DNA of 15,336 nt from BA4 sp044376575 (GTDB lineage Bacteria; Bacteroidota; Bacteroidia; CAIKAF01), in NCBI GenBank assembly GCA_044376575.1, contig JBILKR010000035.1:1-15336 (forward strand), written 5' to 3'. Below the pieces are notes generated by a model. That model saw only the letters and a program-made list of their open reading frames with translations. It was not told the origin of the DNA and made no database searches. The position numbers and the translations under genes are program-made. Below, in pieces: positions 1 to 7,892 of this stretch (positions within the stretch are counted from its first letter, which is position 1; each line of letters opens with the position of its first letter).

Positions 1-2
1 AA

Positions 3-584
3 TTGAATAAACGTTTTTTTACTTTTCATGAAAAGCAAAGACCATATATTATTCTAAAATGGGCTGTATCGGGTGATGGATTGATTTCAAAAAATAACGA
101 ACGCACTGCTATTTCTCATCAGCAGACAAATGTGTTGGTACATCAATGGAGATCAGAAGAACAAGGTATTGTAATTGGTAAAAACACCGCAATTACAGAT
201 AATCCACAACTTAATGTGAGGCATGTGGAAGGGAAAAATCCTATTCGTTTTGTTTTGACTTCAGATGGTGAATTGCCAAAAGAATTAATCATTCTTAACG
301 ACGGGGATTCAACACAAATAATTACCGATAAAAACAATGCCATTCAATCTTTATTAAGATACTGTTTTGAGCATAGCATTATTTCTTTATTTGTTGAAGG
401 TGGTGCATATACTATTCAAAAGTTTATTGATACTGATTGCTGGGATGAAGCAAGAGTCATTCGCAATAATGAATTGTTTTTAGAAGCAGGAACCAGACAA
501 CCTGAATTAAAGAATGCTATAAAAACAAGAGAAATACAATTGGAACATGACATCATTGAATACTTTAAAAACAGTAATATATGA
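3..584 (+). CDS. ribD: RibD, C-terminal 5-amino-6-(5-phosphoribosylamino)uracil reductase domain (5'-truncated by the window edge)
   Basis: This is the NADPH-dependent reductase half of the riboflavin enzyme RibD, which reduces the ribosyl side chain of the deaminated pyrimidine intermediate in the cytoplasm. Visible signatures of the domain, numbered from the first codon seen, are RPYIILKWAVSGDGLIS at 13-29, IVIGKNTAITDNPQLNVR at 56-73 (the NADP/substrate loop with T..DNP.L..R) and VEGG at 131-134. The frame is open to the left edge, and the first codon (TTG) is not a convincing start. Full RibD carries an N-terminal zinc deaminase domain, so that part most likely lies outside the window; a stand-alone reductase cannot be excluded. 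The TGA stop overlaps the ATG of the next gene by 4 nt (ATGA), which suggests translational coupling. Confidence 0.9.
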   Translation: MNKRFFTFHEKQRPYIILKWAVSGDGLISKNNERTAISHQQTNVLVHQWRSEEQGIVIGKNTAITDNPQLNVRHVEGKNPIRFVLTSDGELPKELIILNDGDSTQIITDKNNAIQSLLRYCFEHSIISLFVEGGAYTIQKFIDTDCWDEARVIRNNELFLEAGTRQPELKNAIKTREIQLEHDIIEYFKNSNI

Positions 585-1426
585 TTGATTTGTGGCTAAG
601 TATTCTATGTTCATCCATACTTGTTACATTTTTTAAATTGTTTGGGAAATACAATATCCATAATCTACAGGCCATAGTAGTAAATTATTTAACAGCAGCA
701 ATTTCAGGTTTTCTCATATTTCCATTTTCAATTAAAGAAATTATTACCGGTCCATGGATTTTACATGGAATTATTTTAGGTGTTGTTTTTATATCTATTT
801 TCCTAGTCATGGCATTAACAACGCAAAAAGCAGGTATGGCTGTAACATCAATTGCCGGCAAAATGAGTATGATTATTGCAATACTTGTTGGGTACATTTT
901 CTTAAATGAAAAAATTCAATTGATACAATGGATAGGCATTACTATTGCGCTGATTTCTGTATTTGCCATTTCGTATCAGAAAGAAAGGAAAATTGAAAAA
1001 ACATGGATTTTATTACTACCCATAATTTTATTTACTGGAAGTGGATTTATTGATAGTTATATGTTTATTGCTCAGAAAATGATTTTAAGTAAAAATGATT
1101 TTGTTCCTTTCATCTCATCTGTATTTTTCTTTGCTTTTATTGGTGGCTTAGTATATTTACTTTATAAGAAATTTACTTCCGGTATTCAATTAGATTATAC
1201 ATCAGGTATTGCCGGAATAGTATTGGGATTATTTAACTGGGGTTCATTGTTTTTTTTGCTGCGCGCCTTGCAGCAGGGGTCTGTTATAATGATTGCTTTT
1301 AATAATATAGGTATTGTTTTGGCCACCGCATTTATCGGCATAATGATTTTTAAAGAAAAATATACAAGTATCAATTATATAGGAATTATCTTATCCGTTC
1401 TTTCGATTATTTTATTGAATGGCTGA
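581..1426 (+). CDS. EamA/DMT-superfamily transporter (10 predicted membrane helices)
   Basis: A 281-residue, almost wholly hydrophobic protein with the two-fold repeated helix pattern of drug/metabolite transporters (EamA family). Each half has about five helices and ends in the typical repeat: a helix, a short FLNEKIQ or IFKEKYT segment (residues ~106-112 and ~257-263), then a final helix (QWIGITIALISVFAISY; NYIGIILSVLSIILLNG). The E-K pair before the last helix of each half is characteristic of EamA domains. The substrate cannot be read from the sequence. The gene overlaps the ribD stop by 4 nt and its own stop overlaps the next ATG by 8 nt, so it sits inside a coupled operon. RibN-type riboflavin importers belong to this superfamily, so a flavin-related substrate is possible, but that is inference. 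Confidence 0.88.
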   Translation: MIDLWLSILCSSILVTFFKLFGKYNIHNLQAIVVNYLTAAISGFLIFPFSIKEIITGPWILHGIILGVVFISIFLVMALTTQKAGMAVTSIAGKMSMIIAILVGYIFLNEKIQLIQWIGITIALISVFAISYQKERKIEKTWILLLPIILFTGSGFIDSYMFIAQKMILSKNDFVPFISSVFFFAFIGGLVYLLYKKFTSGIQLDYTSGIAGIVLGLFNWGSLFFLLRALQQGSVIMIAFNNIGIVLATAFIGIMIFKEKYTSINYIGIILSVLSIILLNG

Positions 1427-2033
1427 TCATCATTTTACATATAAAACAATCATTACAAATTCAATAGGTTTATATAGCGAAAAAGGGAGTAAATTCATTG
1501 CCATTCTTCAGCCACTTCATGATGAAAAAAATCTGAAATCAATAATTACTCAAATTAAAAATAATTATCCGGGAGCTAGGCATTATTGTTATGCATTGAT
1601 TACCGGATTTGATAAAGAGAAAACAATACGTTCGTCAGATGATGGTGAACCATCAGGCACAGCAGGAAAACCTATATTGAATCAGTTATTAAGTTTTGAA
1701 TTAACCAATGTATGCGTTGTTGTGGTTCGTTATTTCGGTGGTGTATTGCTTGGGAGTCAGGGATTGATAAAGGCTTATAAACTGGCTACTTTTGATTCTA
1801 TAAAGAATACATCCATCATTGAAAAGAAAATAATGAGTGAGTTTTCGATTCAATGCAATCAAAATTATCAGCATGCTATCCTTCAAAAAATTAAAAATTT
1901 TGAAGGTAAATTTAGCGTTGAAGTCGCATCAGAGAGTATTGATATCGATGGAGAAATTCCTAAAGCAAACATCTTGAATTTTAAAGAATATATAGAAAAA
2001 ATACCTGGTGTTAATTTTAAGTGTTCAATATAA
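1419..2033 (+). CDS. YigZ/IMPACT (UPF0029) family protein
   Basis: A 204-residue protein matching the YigZ family, of usual length. The N-terminal IMPACT domain carries PGARHYCYAL at 51-60, SSDDGEPSGTAGKPIL at 72-87 and VVVRYFGGVLLGSQGLIKAY at 101-120, which are the family's diagnostic blocks. The smaller C-terminal part (about 135-204) fits the DUF1949 ferredoxin-like domain. Eukaryotic IMPACT modulates GCN2 signalling; the bacterial proteins have no settled role and are often suggested to bind nucleic acid or act in translation. The start codon overlaps the transporter's stop by 8 nt, so it is probably read from the same transcript as ribD. Nothing looks damaged. Confidence 0.9.
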   Translation: MADHHFTYKTIITNSIGLYSEKGSKFIAILQPLHDEKNLKSIITQIKNNYPGARHYCYALITGFDKEKTIRSSDDGEPSGTAGKPILNQLLSFELTNVCVVVVRYFGGVLLGSQGLIKAYKLATFDSIKNTSIIEKKIMSEFSIQCNQNYQHAILQKIKNFEGKFSVEVASESIDIDGEIPKANILNFKEYIEKIPGVNFKCSI

Positions 2034-2080
2034 TTTGAAGTTTTTTTCGTTACTTCGGTTTAATTAATCATCTATAATCT

Positions 2081-2809
2081 ATGAAAAATATTTACACAAC
2101 CCTCATTATAGCGCTAGGTATTATTATCTCATCAGCAATATTAGGCGGAGCCTATCGCTTTCGCTCAAAAAAGCCAACAAAAATAATGGTTACTGGTATG
2201 GCTGAATACAACTTTACCTCTGACCTCATTGTTTGGAATGCATCATTTGCGCGCAAATCATTTGATATCAAGACGGCATTTACCGCATTAAAGGAAGATG
2301 AAAAAATTATCCGTGAATACTTTAATCAGCAAGGCATCAAATCTTCTGAAATTGTTTTTTCATCAGTCAACACCGCTGAAGATATTGAGTATACTTATGA
2401 TAATGATGGTCGCCAGCGTAGTGAATTTAAGGGTTACATACTCAGCCAAACCATAAAAATTCAATCTGCGGAGCAGAATAAAGTGGAAAAGATTTCTCGT
2501 GAAATTACTGAACTCTTAAATCAGGGAATCAATCTTCAGTCGAATGAGCCTCAGTATTATTATACCAAAATGGCTGACCTTAAAATCGATTTGTTAGCCA
2601 AAGCCTCTCAGGATGGAAAGCTGCGTGCTGAAACCATTGCCACCAATGCCGGAACCAGTTTAGGTAAACTGGTAAATTCTCAAATGGGTATATTTCAAAT
2701 TACCGGTCAGTATGAGAATGAAGACTACAGCTGGGGTGGTGTATATAATACAAGCAGCAAAGAAAAAACTGCTAGTATTACTGTAAAAATGGAATTTGAA
2801 TTAAAATAA
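2081..2809 (+). CDS. SIMPL (DUF541) domain protein, membrane-anchored
   Basis: A 242-residue protein starting with a hydrophobic stretch (about residues 5-25, ending GGAYRFRSKK) that acts as a signal anchor, since no clear cleavage site follows. The rest fits the SIMPL/DUF541 fold: an early beta strand IMVTGMAEYNFTSDLIVW (35-52), a helix around KTAFTALKEDEKIIREYF, then IVFSSVNTAEDIEY and the repeat-like C-terminal half ending in ITVKMEFELK. DUF541 proteins are periplasmic or exported and form large oligomeric assemblies in some bacteria, but their function is not settled. The gene lies 47 nt after the YigZ gene on the same strand and converges on the protease gene with only 11 nt between stops. 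It may be co-transcribed with the upstream operon; no clear promoter was seen in the gap. Confidence 0.8.
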   Translation: MKNIYTTLIIALGIIISSAILGGAYRFRSKKPTKIMVTGMAEYNFTSDLIVWNASFARKSFDIKTAFTALKEDEKIIREYFNQQGIKSSEIVFSSVNTAEDIEYTYDNDGRQRSEFKGYILSQTIKIQSAEQNKVEKISREITELLNQGINLQSNEPQYYYTKMADLKIDLLAKASQDGKLRAETIATNAGTSLGKLVNSQMGIFQITGQYENEDYSWGGVYNTSSKEKTASITVKMEFELK

Positions 2810-2820
2810 TTTCATTCAAC

Positions 2821-4431
2821 TCATTTTCCTATTTCATTCAAGGCCTTGTTCACATCATTATCGTTTTGATAGAAAATGTAGAAAAACGCCTCGTTATTCC
2901 ACAAGTTTCGGGCTATCACTGCCATGATTCTATCCCTGAGTAATGTATATGACAATTCATATTCATTTTCAGGAACACTAATTTTTTTCGCTTTTACTGT
3001 TTCAATAAACTTCTTCATAATTTCTTTTTCTGCCGTTTTATTATCCGCAAAAATCCTATAGGTACTATTGCTATTTAGAAGATTTGCACGGTTCCTGTCT
3101 GCATATTCAAAAGCGAAATCATACACCATACCATTGCTGATTACTTCAGTTAAAAAAGGTGTAATCCCTTTGGATTCGAATGGAATAACAATGTCCGGAA
3201 TAATGCCTCCGCCACCATATACAACTTTACCACCGGGCGTTATAAATTTCTGAGTAGTATCAACAGCAGGAACTGAATCGTTTGAATGGTTATTTCCATC
3301 TTCATAGTATTTTTCAACACCTTCGTTGTAAGGTCGCTGAATACACCTTCCCGTTGGTGTATAATACCTGGCAACTGTTAAACGCAATGCAGAACCATCA
3401 TCAAATTCAATTTGCTCCTGCACCAGTCCTTTTCCGAAACTTCTTCTTCCTATAATTATTCCACGATCATTATCCTGAACTGCACCTGCAACAATTTCAC
3501 TGGCTGATGCTGAGCCTTCGTCAATCAATACTATGAGTTTTTGATTTTCAAAATCACCTGTAGAAGTAGCTTTGTAAAACTCTTTTTTTCTTGATTTTCC
3601 TTCTGTATATACAATCATTTTATTATTCGATAAAAATTCATCGGCAATCTCTGTCGCAGCATTCAGATAACCTCCGGGATTACCTCTTAAATCGAGAATT
3701 AATTTCTGCATACCCTCATCACGAAGTTTTAACATTGCCGCTGTAAATTCATCATAAGTGGTTTCTGAGAAACGATTAATTTTAATGTATCCAACATTCG
3801 ACTTGATGATGAATGCGGCATCAAGACTGTATAATGGAATCTGATCGCGCTTAATTGTAAATGGAAGAAGTTTTGAAGATCCGGCACGTTTGATTGAAAT
3901 CTGGACCAAAGTTCCTTTATCTCCTCTCAGGCGTTTAATTACATCTTCGTTTTTAATATTTTTTCCCGCTACGGTCTCGTTACCAATCTTTACAATTCTG
4001 TCACCGGCTCTGATACCAACCGCTTCAGATGGACCGCCGGAAATTGCAGTCACTACAACAATCGTATCTTTTACTATATTAAACTCTACTCCTATGCCTT
4101 CAAAATTTCCCTGCATATCTTCCTTTACCGCTTGTAGGTCAACCGGTGGTATATAAGCAGAATGTGGATCTAATTGCTCTAACAATGCATAAATGGTTTT
4201 CTCTGTAATTTGATCAAGGTTTAAAGTATCAACATATTCGCTCTCAATAATACCAATGATCTGATTTATTTTTTCCTGAACTGCAGGATGATTGACATTT
4301 GAATTATTTCCATAAAATCTATTGATATGACTTCCGATAAACATCCCGAATATCACAGCGAGTGAAAGGAAAACCGGAATCCATATAATTAAGCGATGGC
4401 GATTGTTGTTATTGTTTATCTCTTGTTCCAT
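2821..4431 (-). CDS. S41 family carboxyl-terminal processing peptidase (Ctp/Prc type)
   Basis: A periplasmic serine protease that cleaves near the C terminus of envelope proteins. Numbered from MEQEINN, an uncleaved signal anchor lies at about 14-34, followed by the Ctp N-terminal region (YALLEQLDPHSAYIPP, 81-96), a PDZ domain (about 98-185, with GIGVEF and AGDRIVKIGN), and the S41 core. LDLRGNPGG is at 247-255. The catalytic Ser is S309 in GSASASEI and the Lys is K334 in SFGKG. Their 25-residue spacing equals that of E. coli Prc S452/K477. The frame can be extended 10 residues to an ATG at 4461, but the extra MMNFNVYFYC is odd for this family, so I prefer 4431. The gene stands alone, divergent from the dehydrogenase gene. 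Confidence 0.93.
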   Translation of the reverse strand: MEQEINNNNNRHRLIIWIPVFLSLAVIFGMFIGSHINRFYGNNSNVNHPAVQEKINQIIGIIESEYVDTLNLDQITEKTIYALLEQLDPHSAYIPPVDLQAVKEDMQGNFEGIGVEFNIVKDTIVVVTAISGGPSEAVGIRAGDRIVKIGNETVAGKNIKNEDVIKRLRGDKGTLVQISIKRAGSSKLLPFTIKRDQIPLYSLDAAFIIKSNVGYIKINRFSETTYDEFTAAMLKLRDEGMQKLILDLRGNPGGYLNAATEIADEFLSNNKMIVYTEGKSRKKEFYKATSTGDFENQKLIVLIDEGSASASEIVAGAVQDNDRGIIIGRRSFGKGLVQEQIEFDDGSALRLTVARYYTPTGRCIQRPYNEGVEKYYEDGNNHSNDSVPAVDTTQKFITPGGKVVYGGGGIIPDIVIPFESKGITPFLTEVISNGMVYDFAFEYADRNRANLLNSNSTYRIFADNKTAEKEIMKKFIETVKAKKISVPENEYELSYTLLRDRIMAVIARNLWNNEAFFYIFYQNDNDVNKALNEIGK

Positions 4432-4703
4432 GCAGTAAAAATAGACATTAAAATTCATCACTTACATTGAACTGTATGCGTATTGATTTATTTTAACAGA
4501 AATATTTCCAAAAAAAATAATTGGCCTACGGCTCACACAAACTGACCAAGGCTTAGGTCTAAGTTTGAGGAAAAAAGTTTAGGGTAAGCTTTTACTGCTA
4601 ACTCTTCACCACTCACGGCTAACGCATAAAAGAAAAGTAAAATTGTTAATTACTCATTCGATAACTTCAGCTACCCTACCCTTTTCACTGTTTCAAGAGT
4701 TTA
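4432..4703. other. Intergenic region between the divergent protease and dehydrogenase genes
   Basis: About 300 bases lie between the two divergent start codons. No coding sequence is supported. The stretch holds an imperfect hairpin at 4538-4567, two near-identical copies of ACGGCT(C/A)AC at 4528-4536 and 4615-4623, and pyrimidine-rich sequence such as AACTCTTCACCACTCACGG. A -7-like box for the dehydrogenase lies at its right end. I found no TAnnTTTG box for the protease on the - strand. Confidence 0.6.
4538..4567. repeat. Imperfect inverted repeat (hairpin)
   Basis: CAAACTGACC pairs with GGTC-TA-AGTTTG: a 6-bp outer stem and a 4-bp inner stem, separated on the 3' side by a 2-nt TA bulge, with an 8-nt loop AAGGCTTA. 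No U-tract follows on either strand, so it is not an obvious terminator. It could be a protein-binding site or a 5'-leader structure; the role is unknown. Confidence 0.5.
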
Positions 4704-4711
4704 TACTTTTG
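4704..4711 (+). promoter_or_regulatory. Bacteroidota -7 element upstream of the dehydrogenase gene
   Basis: TACTTTTG matches the TAnnTTTG consensus of the Bacteroidota primary sigma factor, 22 nt before the ATG at 4734. No good -33 TTTG box is visible at the expected spacing, so support is partial. It could drive the dehydrogenase-exbB-exbD-tonB-folC run. Confidence 0.5.
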
Positions 4712-4733
4712 AATTGAATAAAATTGATTTGAA

Positions 4734-5963
4734 ATGTTGGAGTTACTTAAGAAATTTGAAAATAAACAACCGGAAATTGTATTTGAGTGGAAAGATGCTG
4801 AAACAGAAGCCACCGGATGGGTAGTGATAAATTCATTGAGAGGTGGAGCTGCAGGTGGCGGAACACGCATGAGAAAGGGCTTAGATAAACGCGAAGTTGA
4901 GTCACTGGCCAAAACCATGGAAGTAAAATTTACGGTAGCCGGTCCTGCCATTGGAGGTGCTAAATCAGGTATCAATTTTGATCCTGCTGATCCCAGAAAA
5001 AAAGGTGTACTTGATCGATGGTATAAAGCAGTAATGCCTCTGCTGAAAAATTATTACGGTACAGGAGGAGATTTAAACGTTGATGAAATTCATGAAGTAA
5101 TTCCAATCACTGAAAAATGGGGATTGTTACACCCTCAAGAAGGTGTAGTAAACGGTCATTTTAAATCAGGTGATGAGGAGAAGTCAAAAAAAATATATCA
5201 GCTCAGAACAGGAGTTTCTAAAGTTGTAGAACAACCGATGTATTCTCCCGATGTGAATCATAAATATGTAGTGGCTGACCTCATCACCGGTTACGGTGTT
5301 TCTGAAGCCATCAAACACTTCTATCATTATTTCGGTGGAGATATCAAAGGCAAGAGAGCCATCATTCAGGGATGGGGAAATGTTGGGGCGGCTGCAGCTT
5401 TCTATCTTGCACAACAAGGTGTAAAGATTGTTGGCATCATTGACCGTAACGGTGGTTTGATCAATGAAGATGGATTCAGCTTTGATGAAATAAGAACCTT
5501 ATACATCAATAAAGACGGAAATACATTAAAGGCCAATCAGCTTATTCCTTTTGATATCATCAATCAGCAAATCTGGAAATTAAAGGCTGAAATATTTGCC
5601 CCCTGTGCGGCTTCACGACTAATACAGAAAGATCAGATTGAACAACTTATCAATAACGGACTGGAAGTAATCTCCTGCGGAGCAAACGTTCCATTTGCAG
5701 ATCCGGAAATTTTCTTTGGACCAATTGCCGGCTACGTTGATGAGCACACAGCACTTATTCCTGATTTTATTGCCAATTGCGGAATGGCCAGGGTATTTGC
5801 TTATCTCATGCAAAATAACATTGAGCTATCTGACGATGCCATCTTTTCAGATACATCTCAAACCATTGAAAAAGCAATAAAAAACATATATCAGCGTAAT
5901 ACTAATAAAACTCGTATTGCAAACACAGGATTTGAAATTGCTCTTGAACAATTAATTAAATAA
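4734..5963 (+). CDS. Glu/Leu/Phe/Val dehydrogenase family protein (NAD(P)-dependent amino acid dehydrogenase)
   Basis: A 409-residue cytoplasmic oxidoreductase of the amino acid dehydrogenase superfamily, which reversibly deaminates an amino acid to its 2-oxo acid. The N-terminal domain has GGAAGGGTRM at 37-46, a conserved Lys at 65 (MEVKFTVAG) and PAIGGAKSGINF at 71-82 with K77. GTGGDLNVDEI (109-119) sits where the family's catalytic Asp is expected. The Rossmann domain has GWGNVG at 213-218, and Asp237 in IIDRNG, where an acidic residue usually favours NAD. The classical GGS.GR..ATG.GV block before the Rossmann fold is replaced by a divergent stretch (140-190, ending VVADLITGYGVSEAI), so the substrate is uncertain. 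The exbB gene starts 24 nt downstream on the same strand, probably in one transcript. Confidence 0.88.
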   Translation: MLELLKKFENKQPEIVFEWKDAETEATGWVVINSLRGGAAGGGTRMRKGLDKREVESLAKTMEVKFTVAGPAIGGAKSGINFDPADPRKKGVLDRWYKAVMPLLKNYYGTGGDLNVDEIHEVIPITEKWGLLHPQEGVVNGHFKSGDEEKSKKIYQLRTGVSKVVEQPMYSPDVNHKYVVADLITGYGVSEAIKHFYHYFGGDIKGKRAIIQGWGNVGAAAAFYLAQQGVKIVGIIDRNGGLINEDGFSFDEIRTLYINKDGNTLKANQLIPFDIINQQIWKLKAEIFAPCAASRLIQKDQIEQLINNGLEVISCGANVPFADPEIFFGPIAGYVDEHTALIPDFIANCGMARVFAYLMQNNIELSDDAIFSDTSQTIEKAIKNIYQRNTNKTRIANTGFEIALEQLIK

Positions 5964-5987
5964 ATAACCATTTAAAGCATACATCAC

Positions 5988-6716
5988 ATGAGTCTTTTAA
6001 TGCAAATTACAACAAGCGACAGTAACTTAACAAACCAAGCGTTGCAAACAGCTACAACAACTACTCCCGTTCCTGCTCCACAGGTAACTGAACAATCAAT
6101 TCAGGTAATGGATCTGGCCATTAAAGGTGGTTGGATCATGATTCCTTTATTAATCATGTCGATCATTGCCATTTATATTTTCATTGAGCGATGGTTTGCC
6201 ATCAGTAAGGCAGGAAAAGAGGATTCCAATTTTATGAATAACATCAAGGATTTTATTTTAAACGGCAAGGTTGATTCTGCTTTGTCTTTATGCAAAGGCA
6301 CGCAAACACCTATATCACGAATGATTGAAAAAGGAGTTTCTCGTATTGGTCGCCCACTGGATGATATCAGTGCATCTATTGAAAATGTTGCCAAACTGGA
6401 AGTATATAAACTGGAAAGAGGAATGGCATTGCTGGCTACCATCTCAGGAGCGGCACCTATGCTTGGATTCCTTGGAACAGTTATCGGAATGATCAAAGCA
6501 TTGTTTGTAATGGCAAATTCAGGAGAAGGTATTGTCATCAGCTCACTGGCGAATGGAATTTACGAAGCGATGGTAACAACTGTTGGAGGTTTGATTGTAG
6601 GTATCATTGCCTATGTTGGGTATAATATATTGGTGGCCAACGTTGAAAAAGTAATTTATAAAATGGAAGCCAGGTCAATCGAATTTCTTGATTTATTAAA
6701 TGAACCCGGTAAATAA
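5988..6716 (+). CDS. exbB: MotA/TolQ/ExbB proton channel family protein
   Basis: A 242-residue inner-membrane protein that, with ExbD, forms the proton-driven motor energising outer-membrane transport through TonB. It has a polar N-terminal region of about 40 residues, TM1 at about 46-66 (WIMIPLLIMSIIAIYIF, then ERWFA), a cytoplasmic stretch with IGRPLDDISASIENVAKLEV, and two further helices with the family pattern GAAPMLGFLGTVIGMIKAL and ISSLANGIYEAMVTTVGGLIVGI. The GTVxGM motif and the ANGIYEAMVTTVGGL block are typical of ExbB/TolQ. The exbD gene follows after 7 nt. Bacteroidota often carry several ExbB/TolQ paralogues, so the exact partner transporter is unknown. Confidence 0.93.
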   Translation: MSLLMQITTSDSNLTNQALQTATTTTPVPAPQVTEQSIQVMDLAIKGGWIMIPLLIMSIIAIYIFIERWFAISKAGKEDSNFMNNIKDFILNGKVDSALSLCKGTQTPISRMIEKGVSRIGRPLDDISASIENVAKLEVYKLERGMALLATISGAAPMLGFLGTVIGMIKALFVMANSGEGIVISSLANGIYEAMVTTVGGLIVGIIAYVGYNILVANVEKVIYKMEARSIEFLDLLNEPGK

Positions 6717-6723
6717 TTAACCT

Positions 6724-7128
6724 ATGCAATTAAGAGGTAGAAATAAAATCAGTACCGAATTCAACATGGCATCCATGACGGATTTGGTATTCCTGCTACT
6801 TATCTTTTTCATGTTGTTAAGTACATTGGTGAAACAAAACAATGTGATTGACATGAATCTGCCTAAAAGCTCAAGTACAAAAGTTTCATCTTCAAAAGTG
6901 GTAGTTTCCATTGATAAAAATTTTGTTTACAAAATCGATAATGATATTGTGACAAAAGAACAAATCGCAGCACTTTTGCAACAAAAACTGGGAGCACCCG
7001 GAAATGATAAAAGGGTTGAAATAGCCATGGATGAAACGGTTCCGCACAGTTACTTTGTAGAATTGGTGGACATTGTATCCGTTCAAAGCGGATATAAGAT
7101 TTCAATTCAGACCAAGGGTAAAAACTAA
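6724..7128 (+). CDS. exbD: ExbD/TolR family biopolymer transport protein
   Basis: A 134-residue single-span protein, the stator partner of ExbB. A short cytoplasmic N terminus (MQLRGRNKISTEFNMAS) leads into one membrane helix at about 19-36, with the essential protonatable Asp in MTDLVFLLLIFFM (Asp20), the residue that couples proton flow. A periplasmic domain follows with the usual IDMNLPKSSS segment and a VEIAMDE...VELVDIVSVQSGYKISIQ end. The length is normal. It lies 7 nt after exbB and 14 nt before the TonB-like gene, so co-transcription is very likely. Confidence 0.93.
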   Translation: MQLRGRNKISTEFNMASMTDLVFLLLIFFMLLSTLVKQNNVIDMNLPKSSSTKVSSSKVVVSIDKNFVYKIDNDIVTKEQIAALLQQKLGAPGNDKRVEIAMDETVPHSYFVELVDIVSVQSGYKISIQTKGKN

Positions 7129-7142
7129 TTAAAACAGATTGT

Positions 7143-7892
7143 ATGGTAGCATCTGAAAAAGTTTATGGATATTCAGGAGCGGTGATTTATATCATCATAC
7201 TTTTTTTATTGTTATTTCTGCTACGTATGAATTTTCAAAAGCCGATTGAAATTCCTGCAGGTGGTGTTGATGTTGATTTGGGAGTAACTGAAACAGGTTT
7301 TGGTGATGAGAATCCTGTAGATCCATCAGCGAATGCCTCTACAGCAGAAGTTTCTGAAACAGATCAGGAACTTACCAACGATGCAGAAGAAACTGATGTA
7401 GTAAGCACAACGGAGAAACCCAAAAATCCGACAAAGACAAACACTACAAATCAAAACACGAACAATAACAATAATACATCATCAGAGGCTGATGATTTAT
7501 GGAGTCAGGCATCCAGTAATTCCGGTAGTCAGGGAAACACAAAAGGAAAAGGGAATCAGGGTGATCCGAATGGAACTGAAGGAGGAACAGGCAAAGTACC
7601 TTGTAAAGGATGTACCGGTGGCGGATCGCTTGGAAATGGAGATGCAACCAGCCTTGTAAGGCCTGACATCAATAACCAGGATGAAGGAACTATTGTGGTA
7701 AGGGTAAAAATAGACAAGAACGGAACTGTTGTTGATGTAAAAGAATATGGTAACAAGGGAACCATCGGGAATATTTCTGAAGATTCTTATCGACGTGCCA
7801 GACAGGCAGCCTTCAAAACCAGATTTGTTGCAGATCCTACAGCCGGTGAGTTGAGAACCGGATACATCACTTACAACCTCAGAAGAAATTAA
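7143..7892 (+). CDS. TonB-like energy transducer with an Asn/Thr/Gly-rich linker and a CxxC motif
   Basis: A 249-residue protein placed where a TonB follows ExbB-ExbD. One membrane helix at about 12-28 is followed by a segment (IPAGGVDVDLGVTETGFGD) like that of other Bacteroidota TonB-like proteins. The periplasmic linker (about 60-150) is acidic, then Asn/Thr/Ser/Gly-rich (TNQNTNNNNN at ~102-111) instead of the Pro-rich linker of classical TonB. CKGC at 154-157 and a glycine-rich turn precede the C-terminal domain (about 180-249: EGTIVVRVKIDKNGTVVDVK, then SYRRARQAAFKTRF and a final strand), which fits TonB_C. Its role is probably to link the ExbBD motor to outer-membrane receptors. The stop overlaps the folC ATG by one base (TAATG), which suggests coupled translation. 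Confidence 0.82.
   Translation: MVASEKVYGYSGAVIYIIILFLLLFLLRMNFQKPIEIPAGGVDVDLGVTETGFGDENPVDPSANASTAEVSETDQELTNDAEETDVVSTTEKPKNPTKTNTTNQNTNNNNNTSSEADDLWSQASSNSGSQGNTKGKGNQGDPNGTEGGTGKVPCKGCTGGGSLGNGDATSLVRPDINNQDEGTIVVRVKIDKNGTVVDVKEYGNKGTIGNISEDSYRRARQAAFKTRFVADPTAGELRTGYITYNLRRN

Noticed and set aside
2810..2841. Direct repeat TTTCATTCAA at the SIMPL/protease junction
   Set aside because: Ten bases, 22 nt apart, one copy partly inside the protease 3' coding end. Likely chance in AT-rich DNA.
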